This document shows, one piece after another, positions 31,801 through 43,779 of a stretch of DNA of 64,000 bases; within the stretch, counting starts at the first letter, position 1, and every line of letters begins with the position of its first letter. The notes below the pieces were generated by a model. That model did no database searches. It saw only the letters and a list, made by a program, of their open reading frames with translations, and was not told where the DNA came from. This DNA is from Pisaster brevispinus (Eukaryota; Echinodermata; Asteroidea; Forcipulatida; Asteriidae): positions 3,286,001 to 3,350,000 of the forward strand of contig JAMKCF010000020.1 of the NCBI GenBank assembly GCA_023634235.1, written 5' to 3'. A program made the translations under genes and the position numbers.

Positions 31801-34800
31801 TACTAGGTAAAGAGCCCTGGAGGACACATGGCTGTTGATATTACAAAACATATTTAGAAACTACGCTGTTGAAGTAATGTAGTTTTAATGAAAGACGTAA
31901 TATTCCAACAAAAATTTTGAATCTGAGAAATGCTTCTGGCGTGAAGTCTTTCTCAGGAATCTGAAAGCACTCAATTATATGCAAAATTTTTTTTTTTTCT
32001 CATTACTTTCTTGTAACTTCAATGGCCAATTGAGCCAAAATTTCCACAGGTTTGTTATTTTAAGTATATGTTGGGATACACTAAGTGAGGATACTGGTCT
32101 TTAACAATTACCCAAAGTATACCCTGCCTGGACACAAGTGTCATGACCAGGACTCGGACCCACACTCTGCTGATCAGAAACAGTGGTGGAGTTCGGTGCG
32201 CTTCATGACACGCCATGCTTGTGCTCCATGCTCGTTATCTGAATGTTTAAACCAAAATGTGTCATTACTGCGCTACAAAAAAATGCATTGGCAACAAAGT
32301 TGTAACTCCTACTCAATTCCTTTCAGAAAATCAAAGATGCTGAAAAGAACAGCACAATAATGGACACACACCGCCAACTGTTCCTAAAAACTGCTGAAGG
32401 TCAAAGCAACGACGTGGATGTTAAAATTCAGAGTCTGAATGAACAGTGGAGACTATCTGATGGAATACGAACACAGGCAAGAGTTTAGGTGTTCTAATAG
32501 TAATAGAGTAGTACTCAATTTAAATATTTGTCAGTATTTAGTATAATGTTAGGACTCAAACAGCACTGTCACTATATTGGCACTTCCATGAGGGCCAAAT
32601 ACTTATTTCTGAATTTGAATCACTCCAACCAAGCAAATCTGTGTTAAGGATGATCGCTTAAACTCAAGTTAGGTTTTCAACCAACCTTAAAGGGACAGTA
32701 AAGCATTGTTCCTTTGAAGTGTAAATTCCTTTTTTCGCCTTGAGTTTTCACTAAACATGCCTTGCAAATAACCTGTGGAAAAATCATCCCCTGACCAATT
32801 CCAAAATGCTTTTCTCAACAAACGCTCATGACTGTCTAGTGCCATTTAATTCTGTGTACTTGTTCTGCTGATGGTAACTAATTCTGATTTAATTTACAAC
32901 TCGCAGGTTCTCTCCTTACGAATGGACACATATGTGGAAGAGTCTACCACTTTCAATTTAAAACCGCTCCCCCAGAATGTTGCGGCAAATGATAACCTAC
33001 GGCAGCTAGAATGTGATGTCACAGTGTCTCAAAGATCAGATCAAATGTCTGCAGTGGTCATCAGGGCAGTTCATGAGATTGGAATAAGACCTGTACACAG
33101 GGTATGTGCATTACCAGTTTGATTTATTATTAGTTGTCCCACAAGCGCTCCTAGGAAACTGAACAACATAGCACTTCTGCTTTCTATAATGCAAAGTATT
33201 TTGTTGTATTAAAAATTTCAAAAAAGCACAAGAGGCTGTTACATGTGCAGGGCTAAGATTTGGGGAAAACTTCCACAAGAATGCAGGACTTGTAGATACA
33301 AAATTTACTTGACCGAAATCTATTTTACAAGACCAGAATCTTTAATAATGACAAAGAACTTTCTACAAAGTGAAAACTGTTTTTTAAAGAGAATATTTAT
33401 GTCATTTATCTTGGGTGTAAGAAGGCCTATATTTTCAGTGAAACTTGACAGAATTGAATGCTTTTTTTTACTAGACTCAAAAGCCAACATATTAAAATCC
33501 TTTCATTTTGTTAAAGATAATGAAAAATTTGACCCCCGATGTACATCCGGGCAAAATTTAAAAGACGAGTGCCATAGCATGTAAATGTTCCTGTACAAGT
33601 CTACATGTATAACAGTGCACCAGATGCTTTATTTCACTTCCACCACTGAGGACCATTTAGTTTTTTTAACCGAGTGGTCCAAATGAATGGACCCTGTAAG
33701 TCTCTCGTTGGGAATACAGTGTGAATATAATTGTCACAAATGAAACCATGACCAAATAAAGATAAACATTCTCCTAAAATGCTCTGGGATTCCGTTTTCT
33801 TTTTCGAGAGAGTGTGGCTTTTGTTCACAGGCGGAATCTTGGCAATAAGCCATGGCTGATAAATTGCCATGGCATTACAGAGCAGATATCTCAACTCATA
33901 TTTGTTGATGGAACCAAGAACTAGAACTTTTCACTACGGTCAGTGAACCTTTGTCAAGGCCACATCTGCCATTTGGAATAGACTCCCTGCCTCTTTCCGT
34001 CATGCAACATCTTTGGACTTCTTCAAGAGGGAACTGAAATTTTGCTTCCCTATTTATTAATAAATCAACACTTGAGCATGAACTCCAATTTTTCACACTG
34101 CTTTTTTTTATAGGGTACCTTGATCAGGTTTCCAGATAAGTGTACAAATACATTTGTAAGTCTACATTATTAATACTATCGTTTTAACTAGCGTTTGGCC
34201 AGCAGACCACTGCTACAGGAAAGCAATGATACTGAAGTAAGTATCATAACTGCAAGACAACCAGGCTCTCCTTGTATCCAATACCAACAATGAATAAAAT
34301 TCATTGCACAAAAAGGAACCAGACTTTTTCTCCTCCCAGCCTTGGCTTGAATGATTTGAATGGGAGAAAATCTAATCCCCACATCATGATAAAGGTCTAC
34401 TGACAGATAACCAGATTGCACAATATAATGGGCAGTGATAAAACCAACCACAATCAATTAAACTAGATTTAAATTTAATCCACAGAACCAGCAGGAGTTG
34501 CATATGAAAGTGAGTTCTGCAGATGACTCCAACCCTATGCCACCACAAATTTACGAGGATTTCCTCTGGGTCTATCAAGAGCGACAGCGAAGGATTAACC
34601 GACGAGAGCTGAATTATCCTATACAATGTTCTGATGATGGCCGGCAGGACCAGGCTGGACAACTTCAAGCACCATCGCGTCCTCAACCAAACCATCCCAC
34701 AGGGGAGAACTATGGGCACCAAGTTCAACAACATGATGGGACAGAGGCTAGAAATGACCAATTGTGGTCTCAATTTCAAGCAAGTCAAATCAGACGAGGA

Positions 34801-35280
34801 ACATATGAACAAACCGGACACATAAACCCACAGCCTGACCACCAACAGGCTCATCAAAGTCAGAATGTAGCAGGCAATTATGAAATTAGTGGTGACGTTG
34901 AACATCCTTCCATGGTTTCTAACGACCCATCAGCAAATAGTTACAGTCGGTCAGTGTTGCAACCAAATCAGATTCCTGACAAACATGACAAACCCCAAAA
35001 TGCATTGAAACGGATAAGAAAATTTGTAACAAACCGTTTCAAAACAAGTTCACAGTCGCGAACGGAAAACAATAATACAGAATTTGATCCTTATGACTTG
35101 GCTAACAATTTTACTCAATTGGAAGTTAATACAGCAGCATCTCAGCTTCCACAGGGTTACCAGCATATAATAACCACTCCAATGGAGCATCACTATATGA
35201 ATACACAACTGTACATTCATCAATCAAACGAAGTATTAACTTCGGATGAACAGGGGCAACAGGTGGAACAAATATTGTGA
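28469..35280 (+). CDS. Gene B: spliced ZU5-UPA scaffold protein, Gln-rich tail (gene span)
   Basis: Second tandem paralog, predicted coding exons 28469-28888, 29426-30874, 32327-32476, 32907-33101 and 34486-35280, about 1002 residues, all junctions phase 0. Layout matches A: tyrosine-rich N-terminus (1-140), about five basic/proline repeats of 50 residues (about 250-430), ZU5 (about 442-574), UPA-like region (about 590-738) and a unique tail (739-1002). Parts of exon 2 are identical to A over 86 and 143 bp, while the segment between ZU5 and UPA is strongly diverged. Intron 3 starts with GC instead of GT. The tail lacks the 26-residue repeats of A; it is Gln/Asn-rich with scattered tyrosine motifs. 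Intracellular scaffold role is inferred; no membrane segment or enzyme motif is seen. Confidence 0.75.
29426..30874 (+). CDS. Gene B exon 2: tandem repeats plus ZU5 domain
   Basis: The exon is 483 codons, acceptor AACCTCAG ending at 29425, donor GTATGT after 30874. It begins YCEEQIYENVCPEY, a YxN motif at residue 147 close to a second tyrosine. From about 29760 to 30290 come about five degenerate repeat units with KPKPR/KPIPR-like motifs, (M/I)PE(M/I)EEHL and SDDLTQKDKTK. ZU5 spans about 30330-30726: GGRLQLKSHGVMLCIPPSAL, SPIVHCGTSGLKFNIPVIL and CTVISDHFTGYG. The end (KLRVGVFIPQNG...LRVRIWDESS) is the start of the UPA-like region, nearly the same as in A. Confidence 0.85.
31740..32240. repeat. 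DR1 copy followed by a minus-strand S1 SINE fragment, gene B intron 2
   Basis: DR1 motifs ATAAAAACTTACTAGGTAAA, TTTGAATCTGAGAAATGC and GGAATCTGAAAGCACTCAAT run from 31740 to about 32090. From 32125 the reverse complement of an S1 head follows (GTGTCATGACCAGGACTCGG, CACTCTGCTGATCAGAAAC). Confidence 0.7.
32327..32476 (+). CDS. Gene B exon 3: UPA-like part 1, followed by a GC donor
   Basis: The exon is 50 codons after acceptor CCTTTCAG (ends 32326). It encodes DAEKNSTIMDTH and DVDVKIQSLNEQW, close to A exon 3. The exon ends ACACAG and the intron begins GCAAGAG; A has ACACAG then GTAAGAG at the same place. CAG followed by GCAAG is the consensus for functional GC-AG introns, so I keep the exon as intact. 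Confidence 0.7.
32907..33101 (+). CDS. Gene B exon 4: UPA-like part 2
   Basis: The exon is 65 codons, acceptor CTCGCAG ending at 32906, donor GTATGTG. It encodes TTFNLKPL, LRQLECDVTV and AVVIRAVHEI, aligned with CTFNL, LQLQCDIRV and AVVIRAVDEI of A. The Cys of the A CTFNL motif is Thr here. Phase 0 at both ends. Confidence 0.7.
33920..34070 (+). mobile_element. LINE reverse-transcriptase C-terminal fragment, gene B intron 4
   Basis: A frame reads TFVKATSAIWNRLPASFRHA then TSLDFFKRELK, the typical end of CR1/Jockey/RTE-like non-LTR retrotransposon ORF2. It is interrupted upstream and followed by stops; no intact element remains. Confidence 0.65.
34486..35280 (+). CDS. Gene B terminal exon: Gln/Asn-rich tail with tyrosine motifs
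   Basis: Acceptor TTTAATCCACAG ends at 34485; the exon starts NQQELHMK and stops TGA at 35278-35280 (264 residues). An early PIQCSDDG parallels PIQCTEA in A and PIQCTEG in C, showing common origin of the three tails. Tyrosine contexts include QIYEDF, NYEIS, DPYDLA and HHYMNTQLY. A basic patch NALKRIRKFVTNRFKTS lies in the middle. No known domain is recognised. The long antisense frames here are shadows. Confidence 0.75.
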   Translation, partial: NQQELHMKVSSADDSNPMPPQIYEDFLWVYQERQRRINRRELNYPIQCSDDGRQDQAGQLQAPSRPQPNHPTGENYGHQVQQHDGTEARNDQLWSQFQASQIRRGTYEQTGHINPQPDHQQAHQSQNVAGNYEISGDVEHPSMVSNDPSANSYSRSVLQPNQIPDKHDKPQNALKRIRKFVTNRFKTSSQSRTENNNTEFDPYDLANNFTQLEVNTAASQLPQGYQHIITTPMEHHYMNTQLYIHQSNEVLTSDEQGQQVEQIL

Positions 35281-35367
35281 GGATGTGTTTGACAGAAAAT
35301 CAAAAAAGTAGGCATATCATTGTTTTTTTGGGTTTTGTTATTTGTGTCTTAAGTATCTTATTTATTT

Positions 35368-35373
35368 AATAAA
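35368..35373 (+). promoter_or_regulatory. Candidate poly(A) signal of gene B
   Basis: AATAAA lies 88 nt after the gene B stop, immediately before a dispersed repeat starting GGGTCATTCC at 35381, so the transcript probably ends at or just inside that repeat. Confidence 0.6.
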
Positions 35374-35380
35374 GTATTTT

Positions 35381-36000
35381 GGGTCATTCCATGCCAACTC
35401 ACCTGATGGGTTTGCAGGCACCGTTTCAGATTTGGCTAATTTTTTTTTAACAATCCCCTTTGGGTGCCAGGAACAAACACAACATTTTAGAATCATACTC
35501 CTCAACATTTCTAAGATATGACCCTCTAATTTTTTTTTAACCCCGCCCCCTTTGAATTGACTTTTTGTGTTTTCTGCATTTTTAGAGGTCTGTATCTACA
35601 AATGGAGATAAGATATGTACATGCAAATTAATATAAAGGGTATCTAGTATATCCCATCAACTAAATTATACTGTAAAAAGTAGTGCAGGTCATTTGTATA
35701 TCAAGGTTTAGGTCTTTAAAAACAGACATTTTAGCCTGCGTAATGACTTTTCTTCATTTTTGAGACCCCCTAGTGTCCTAGTGAATTGTCCAGTTGCTTT
35801 TATATTACATTTGGCTATAAACTAGGTGCATATGTGTGACCTGATATAAGGATAGACAAATCATGCCTTTGATGGGTACTCGGCAGGGGTCTGAATATGG
35901 GTCAGCCTGTAAAAATGCCCAAAAATGCCCCAAAATGCCTTTTTCAAATGGTATTTGACAACGTGGGATATTACTGACAGATTTACATGCTTTTCCCAAT
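35381..36000 (+). repeat. Dispersed repeat DR2 copy
   Basis: It begins GGGTCATTCCATGCCAACTC; the same start occurs at 39402 and 42953. It contains GAACAAACACAACATTTTAG and CTAAGATATGACCCTC. Noncoding. Confidence 0.65.
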
Positions 36001-39000
36001 AATACTTTTATCCAGTCTACTTGTGTGAGAGAAAAAAAGGTTCTTTACTCCTTCATGTAAAAAAAAATTGAATGTGCCTAGATTGTGGTATTTGCTGTGC
36101 ATGCAGTTTTTAGTGACAGCACTTGTTTACAAAAAAGCCACAGAGCCTGGACTTCCTACAGGAAGCATAGTGCGGCCACATGAATACAAAAATCTTTTTT
36201 GTATTATTTCTAACTAATTAATTTGTTAAATAGTTGTTGTTGTTGCTGTTTTGGGGGGTGTTTTTTTTTGGGGGGGGTGAGGTGAACTAATTTATAAATT
36301 GTTTATTTGGATTGCAGCAGGTAAATAAAACCAGATATTTTTCTTGGTGCTCATAAAAAGCAATTTGTTTCAACCTACTATGAAGGATTGGCACTTGTGT
36401 AAATGGCAGGTACATTTATATAATCAATGAGCTTCCACATTATAACTAGTCAGTTTCTTTCCAATCATATCATTTACAAATATACCAAATGAATCAATTC
36501 ATAAATTTGATTCACTCTGTCCATCCCATAGCAAGCATTTTTTTCAAATGACTTTATCCAAACATCAGAGGGATATTTTGTTATCGATGAACTAAATTCC
36601 ATAAAATTGTTCGACCAAAATCTTCCTTCATTGTAGTAGGCGCAGATTATTATTATTTGCACATTCAGAGTCCAGCAGGACAAAAATGATACCTCTACAG
36701 GTATCTTTTTAAGAAGGGCAGGGCTCGAAATTGACAATGGACCTCCGGCCTGAAGCCAGTGATTTTACCTTGGGCCAGTAAACCCGTGACCTGAGAAATC
36801 TGACGGTCTTGTGTTTTTTTTTAAATTGAATAAGAGTCACTGTCTAACAGGTTTAACAGAAAGAAATGATATTCAAATGTTGACCTTGAGTCTGGTTTAT
36901 ATACAAATCCGTTCAGCATCAAAATATACTAACCCATAAGACAAATGAGATTTAATCTACTCTTAGTGCTTGTTCAAATAAGAACAATTTGTCTCATGAA
37001 GGTTCTGGTCGTGCGAATTAAATTCTGGTCCAGTATTAAAGCATTTTTAGCTACGAGCCCTGTGGTCTTGTGGAATTTTACCACAAATTCAAGCCCTGAA
37101 GGGTATACAGTGACAACTCCATGAGGCTATTTATAGGCAACCAGGTTCAAGCAATATTTAGATAGAAAACAAGGCAGTGTTTGGATTTGGTGGCTGCAGC
37201 TAGCTGTTATTGCTAAGAGTCTTGCTATGGGCATCCAAGGCTTTAATCACATGACATAAGCCACAGCTGCAGCTGCAGATTTAGACACGACCTGACCTTC
37301 ACAATTAACTTTTCACAAACATATAATTTGCTCGTATATAACTTGAAGATTTTACTTTATAACAATGTATCTTGTGCTGTCCGTATATTCGTTTTGAATG
37401 CAACATAATTGATTGACTGTTGGCCGTTTAAAAAGTGGCTCATGTGACAAGGCTTTGAAAGCACACAGGCATCAATGGTAATTGTCAAAGACCAGTATCC
37501 CCACTTAGTGTGACCCCAGCCTTGCTACCATGGGCAGCGCGCCATATCGCTACCTCTCATTGGTTGGGATGTACTGAAAAACAGAGCTGATTGGCTCCCA
37601 AATGTGACTGCTTTACATGTACTCTTGTTCAAAACTGCTTGTATGGCACTTGCAGAATGCGTAGTACGTGCGTGTGAAAATGCAAGTATATTGATGCGAT
37701 TCCATTTCAAATGAATCATGTTTTTATACAGTCACCCTAATCTGAACACAGTTAGATAAATCACAAGATCAAAGAAGAATGAGAAGATACCAGTTCGCTC
37801 TTTGTCTTGATGCCTCTTTTGCGTGTTACCATACTTAAGCGGGCATATAGAATGCCACAGGCCTAATTAATATGTGCCAGATTCTAGCACATTTTGTTGA
37901 ACCAATTCTAGGGGTTATGAGCGAGCACGGCATGCTGGGAAATAAGGGCACAGCAAGATCGATCACCCGTGGGAAGGAAGTCAGTGTGACCCTACATTAT
38001 TACAAGAAATAACAAACCTCAGTTGAAAGTTTTAAACGGCAATCAGTCATAGAAACCCTGATACATTTTTCACTGTTTCCAAACATTGAGTTTTGGACTT
38101 GTGAGATCAAAAGTAATTGCTTGTACTAAAAACATTATAGGCCAAACTTTTTAGGCAAAAATATTTCAAGGGAAGTTTTCCTCAATGGCCTTAGTCATAC
38201 TGTATATCTTCATGTTTATGTTTTCAATCTTACCAATGTTGTTCACTCAAGGTTCAATATTCATGAACACCGAAAAAAAACGGAAATCACAGTTTTAGAA
38301 AACCTAATTCAGTAAATTACATCTGCAAATTCTGATGTCTGTATTTACTTTAAAATCTCTTAAATAGACCCCTTTACCAATGTCACATGTGGCTAAGTGC
38401 TATATCCCACTCACAAATGTGGGACTCAACTCATAAAAGTGTCAATATTTCATTGTAAAAAGCACACTACACTGTTGTAAAACACACAGAGACATTGACT
38501 GCCAAAATAGGGTCAGACAAGATTATAGTGATGAGGTCAGGTGAATTGGGTCAAAAGTTTAAAACTTAACAAGCTAGTTTCTTATGTATATTGTATACAA
38601 TGTACATGGATTGTATATACATGTATCCCTTGTTATATGAATTAATTCTCTGTATCGCGTTTAATTTGAAATTTTAAAAAAGTAAGAAATAGTTTAACAG
38701 AGACCCCGGTTCTGCCCAGGATTTTTTTCAGTGGCGGAAAAAAAATGGGCGGGCGGGTGTGGGGTAAGGGCAGCAAAGAGCAGGGTCAAAATTTAACTCA
38801 CAAATATAAGATGAGGTCACAGCTGTTATAATACCTAGACTACCAGTAGTTTGATGCAAAATATTAAATTTGAGGAAATAAAAAATGCTACAGACAGGAA
38901 CTGTGCTTTGTGATACCTTGCAGTTATTGTATTCAGATATGCCTAACATGTGCAGGTCGGTCAAACAACTTCAGCAAGAAGAATTTTGTCAACTTGTTTT

Positions 39001-39400
39001 TCAAATAATACTCCATTCCCACCCAATCTTAATGCCTTTATCAAGAGTTTTGTTTTGTGTTGCAGCCCTTCTAATTTGAAAATCCCAGGCGTGTGAAAAA
39101 AAGCACACCAGGATTCTTCTAGACGAGTGATTTTTGTGGTACAGCCTGGTTACTTAAAAGTCGGTTTTCTTAAAACTTAACAGCGGGTAGTGATGTACTT
39201 AAAATAACATGGCAAGGGATCTTGTGAAGGTAGAATTGGTTGTACACTGAACACTTTATCAACAAAATCTCCCAGGATTGATACTTATTTATCTAAACAC
39301 TCAAATAAGCATACAATTGTTGAAGCTATAAAATAAAAAAAAATAAAAAAATAAAAAACGGAAGTGAAGTTCGCAAACTTGCGTTTTTGAACGATCTTAT
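36000..39400. other. Noncoding region with low-complexity tracts
   Basis: Holds a decayed repeat near 36721-37100 (GGGCTCGAAATTGACAATGG, AGTGATTTTACCTTGGGCCA) related to sequence near 57270-57400. Short frames here have no support. No RNA gene was recognised. Confidence 0.45.
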
Positions 39401-39401
39401 C

Positions 39402-39900
39402 GGGTCATTCCATGTCAATTCAACACGCTTTTGGACCTGACCGCCACAGATTGAAATGAAATTCGGTGTGTTGATTGGACTCCCTGAGAAACCCCCATAA
39501 CCCAAATTTTATGTAAATGGTTCATTATTTTTTGCGATATGGGTTAACGAACTTTTGACTAATTAGCATGACCTGCTTTGTTTGGACAATCATATCTCCA
39601 AAAGTAAAGTACTGGTACCTACAGAGATAAAATTTACATCATTTTTAAACTCTTGAAATGGCCCACATTTGATAACATAAAATCAAAATGTTATCGCATA
39701 CCACCAAAAAATTACGCACAAATTTGACATTTGACCTTGATTTGCGAAAATGCGCATTTTTCAAAATGCGTTTCTTTTTTTTTAAATGTTAGCTTAAGAT
39801 GTAAGCAACAATAATCAGAAAGATTTGGAATTTAATATTTTATTTGTCATTTACATATATAAAGAAATAAGTCCAACTTTGTCAGTAGCTTATCAACTTT
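39402..39900 (+). repeat. Dispersed repeat DR2 copy
   Basis: It starts GGGTCATTCCATGTCAATTC, with CATATCTCCAAAAGTAAAGT and AGAGATAAAATTTACATC segments analogous to the other DR2 copies. Confidence 0.6.
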
Positions 39901-40998
39901 TGCAGGCTATACCATGGCTCAGTGAAACACTCTCAGGCAGGGGTAGTCTTGGTTCTACGACACCGGTGTGACTGATAGAACAGGGGAAACTCAGAACCAA
40001 AACTAAAGCAGAGGTCAAGTGGGAACCCCTCTTACTACTCCACTACATGTACATACATGTAGGTTTACACACAAGGTTTTAGAATCCAATGCCATACAAA
40101 ACCAGTACAAATGGTACAGTGACCTGTATTGGCACGCACAGAGAACCCTACTCCATAAAAGACAGTGTTAAAATGATAATCGTAAAAATAAACCAACTCC
40201 TTGGGAACACACTTTTGGCATCTAATGTACGTGAACGAAAAACACAAATTTCCTACATTCACATTTCAAGCCTCTTAACAACCTTACTACAGTGTACATA
40301 AGACACAGTGGCAAAAAACCCCCCCCCAAAAAAAATCCCCACAAGCTTCATACCATCAGACCATTGCATTCTGCTAAAATTAAGTATAGCGCTGTTCCGA
40401 TCAGTGAAAGTACATACTGTTGACTTGATTTGCACAAAACTATAAATATAGTTGAAAAACAAGTTGTATAATATGTAGGGTCTGTGTCTCTATAGTACCG
40501 GGTGGGTCACCATTTTGACTGGGGTATTTGGGTGAATGTAGAGACTGGAAGATCCAGCATGGCTATATTCTGTCAGTGGTTTGAACTGGGCTGAGTGAGA
40601 ACAAATATTGAAATTCGTTTTAAAATTTCTTAGCTGGTTAACCGCTTTACGTTGGATAATGTGTTGAGATGCAAATTCTTGTGGACAGCATTTTGTATTG
40701 CCCGGAACAACTTTGGATTTTCCTCAATTTTCCTGCAATCATCAGTTTCTATAACTGCTAGTTGTTATACGTGTTATTAGTTTGTGTCACACTGGCTGGA
40801 TGTGATGGTTCATGGATTGCCTGGTAATTGCCTTGTGAGGCACTGCGCTAGGAAACTAAAACTAAACCGGTCAGCCTTGTGATGTCTCATAAAAAAAAAA
40901 TTAAAGAAAAAGAAAAAAAACAATGATCTCAAAATTTTCAAAAGGAGTTGTAATAAAGGAGAAGTATATCAAAATATATCAAATCAAAATATAAAATT

Positions 40999-41300
40999 AG
41001 TAGGGGAGATTACCTTAGCTTTTGATCCAAACCGGACCTTTTTCAGAGGCATAAACAAGAACAAACACAAACATATCCATTTATCATGTTTATAGCAAAA
41101 AGAGGAGCAAAGGATTAAGGGAGAGTATCTAGTAAAATAGCGGGAAAATACAGCCAATCAGAGTTATAAATTTACAAACAATGGGGTGGCTAAGAACCAA
41201 TCAGAGTAAAATAGTGAGGACAAAGGATGGTCAGTGTGAAAGGCTGGATCACTGGACCATAAAGGTGGTACCGCATTGCAGGCAGAAATCAAAATATAAA
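40999..41300 (-). repeat. Retroelement-like repeat, minus strand
   Basis: GTAGGGGAGATTACCTTAGC TTTTGATCCAAACCGGACC is the reverse complement of the motif at 5364-5410. Downstream GCCAATCAGAG/ACCAATCAGAG repeats are present. Type not settled. Confidence 0.5.
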
Positions 41301-41549
41301 GGTATAAAAATTCACTTACACGAAGCACCTCGAGGCATGAGAGATTCTTGAAGACTGCCGAGAGGTTAAAGGAACTTGAAGAAAAATGCTTCAAAGTCGA
41401 ATCCGTGTCTTTCCTTCCAAGACTTGTAAGACAGTCTGAAACGAAGAAAACCAAATGTTTCAGGATTTTTATGAATGTTATTTGATACTACAATGCTTAC
41501 CCAGACAACCAACAAATTCAATCTTAAAACTAATTGCAACAGTAATGTC

Positions 41550-42010
41550 ATTAAAGGGGAGGTATAAGTTTAGTAATCACTCTTCAAATACTGGCACCCC
41601 CGAACAAAGATATTGACAAATAGGGAGACCGCCAACATAGGGCTGGATAGCTCAGTGTGTACAGCGCGCCGGTGGTCGTTGGTTCAAGTCCCGCTCCAGT
41701 CAATTTTTCTTCGTTCAAACCCAAATTAAAAACTTATTGGTTAGAAGCCTACATTAGCTTGTGATAGTATAAAGCATTTTGAGAAACATTTCGTTTCAGA
41801 GTAATCATAATGTATGTAAAAATATATCAGTTTTAATACACCAAAATTTGAATCTGTATTACTGTCAGAAACGTTTTTCTCAGATTGTGTATTCCTATTA
41901 GGGAATTATTCTTCCTGCTCTGGACTTTCGGCGATATCTCAAAAAACGCTACCACCTTTTGAAATGAAAGTTTCACAGGTTAGTTTTATTGTATACATCT
42001 ACAGGATTAA
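41550..42010 (+). repeat. DR1 copy interrupted by an S4 tRNA-like insertion
   Basis: DR1 starts with AAAGGGGAGGTATAAGTTTAG at 41555, is interrupted from about 41590 to 41730 by the S4 sequence (CACCCCCGAACAAAGATATTG, GGATAGCTCAGTGTGTACAG, GGTTCAAGTCCCGC) and resumes at GATAGTATAAAGCATTTTGAG to about 42000. Confidence 0.7.
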
Positions 42011-42952
42011 AACAATCGCACTGTTCCAACAAACCAAAGATACACTTTGCCTTTAAAGGGCATGAAAAATGACATTCAACTCAATGTTCAAAGATTTGTT
42101 TAATAAATTATTTACACAGACACTCAATAACCGATACCTCAGGCATTTTAGGAGATGAATGTAAACAACCTTGGTATGTTTACATAACCAGAAACCGTGA
42201 CATTCCAGGGTCGAGTGATTTTATGCATTTGACAAAAAGTACATAAATGCAAATCTGTCACAACATGTATTGGCAAGCTGCTAATTCATTTGCATTTTGA
42301 ATACCCAGAGGTACTTCCTCCATGACTTTACTTCAACACTTGGTTTCAGTGCATACATCTACATGTTACGTTATATACTTTGCAGTTTCTCAACAAAAGC
42401 TCTTCTTAGTTTTCATTCAACACTAAAGGTAAGTACATTCATTAAGTTGATCCATATCAACCAAAACATTACTTTTACACAAAATCATTGAAATCATTTT
42501 ACTGCTGTACATGTAGCTCCCTTTTATAAGTTATTTATCAAGATCCTTCCTCACTCTAACAAAATACTATTTGTTAACTCAACCATGCAGGTGTAAGGGA
42601 AAAACCAAATTAAAATTCTTCATCCCGATACAAATATTACATCTACTCAACCACCCAGACTGTTGGACTCTAATTATGGTGGTATGCCTGCTCCCATATA
42701 AAGCATTGTCAGTTTGGTCCTCAATCCAACAAAATCAAACAAAACATGCAGTTGGCTTTTGATGGGTTTGGGGTGATTTAGGGTTGTCTCTTACCTAAAC
42801 AGTTCCTCTTTGTAACATAGGGGAAACAAAGCGTTCGGCGTTGATGCCTGAGCATGCTACGCAAATGGAATGTCTGGGGCATAACTTTACACCGACTGTT
42901 CAAATGACACAACCAAAAAAAGCACATTCTGCAACTGTTCCTAAACATAACT

Positions 42953-43340
42953 GGGTCATTCCATGCCAACTCACCTAGGGGTTGACCATGACCAACTAAT
43001 TCAATTCAACAACATTTAAGACTAAGACTTTTGTTAAAACCCTCTGTAGGTCTTGTGAACATACACAACAGTTGTTGTGCCAAATCTTTTTTGTTTTTAA
43101 GATACCACCCCTTGAACATTGTAGCCTTGCCCCCTTTTTTCACCCCAAATGTTGCAATGGTCATGTTGGTGAGTTTTTGGCAATTTCAGTGGCCCATATC
43201 TCAAAATTGAGATGAGACAAACCCCAGATAATTGATATCAATGATTTCTGTAAGGTTGCCACCCTAGTAACTGTAAGAAGGCAATTCCTTACATTCAGGC
43301 CTTGCGCATAAGACGTATCTGCTCTACAGATACCCTGAGG
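42953..43340 (+). repeat. Dispersed repeat DR2 copy
   Basis: It starts GGGTCATTCCATGCCAACTC and contains GCCCATATCTCAAAATTGAG. A fragment matching 5364-5410 follows at 43403. Confidence 0.6.
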
Positions 43341-43779
43341 CACTGGTGGGTGTCAGCAGGTTTGCTGTATCCGTAACAACGCTATTAGGGGATTTATATA
43401 ACGACGAAGGTCCAGTTTGGATCGAAAGTTAAGGCCATCTCCCCTACTAGTTATATATATATGTATATATACAATGGTTAATTAACAAAATTGTCATAGG
43501 CAGCCATATACTGAAATGCAACAATTCACAATAAAAAGAGAAAACTATACAATATTTGTGGATTTAGTTTTAAAAATTACTTAAAAACTTGACATTAAAA
43601 TCTGATGAAAAAAAGTTCATAACAAGTTTTAAAATGTAAAATATTACTTGACATGCTTGATGACAAATCGAAAAGGTAAGAACTGCAATAATTAAAATGT
43701 GACAATTACTGAGAATTAAAAAAATTGATGAAATAAGGGACAGCACTATCTCTGAGTCTGCTAGTTTTACATTTTGGCT

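Noticed and set aside
34188..34905. Minus-strand frames of 89 and 173 codons
   Set aside because: They overlap the gene B terminal exon in antisense, with no splice support or recognisable domain.
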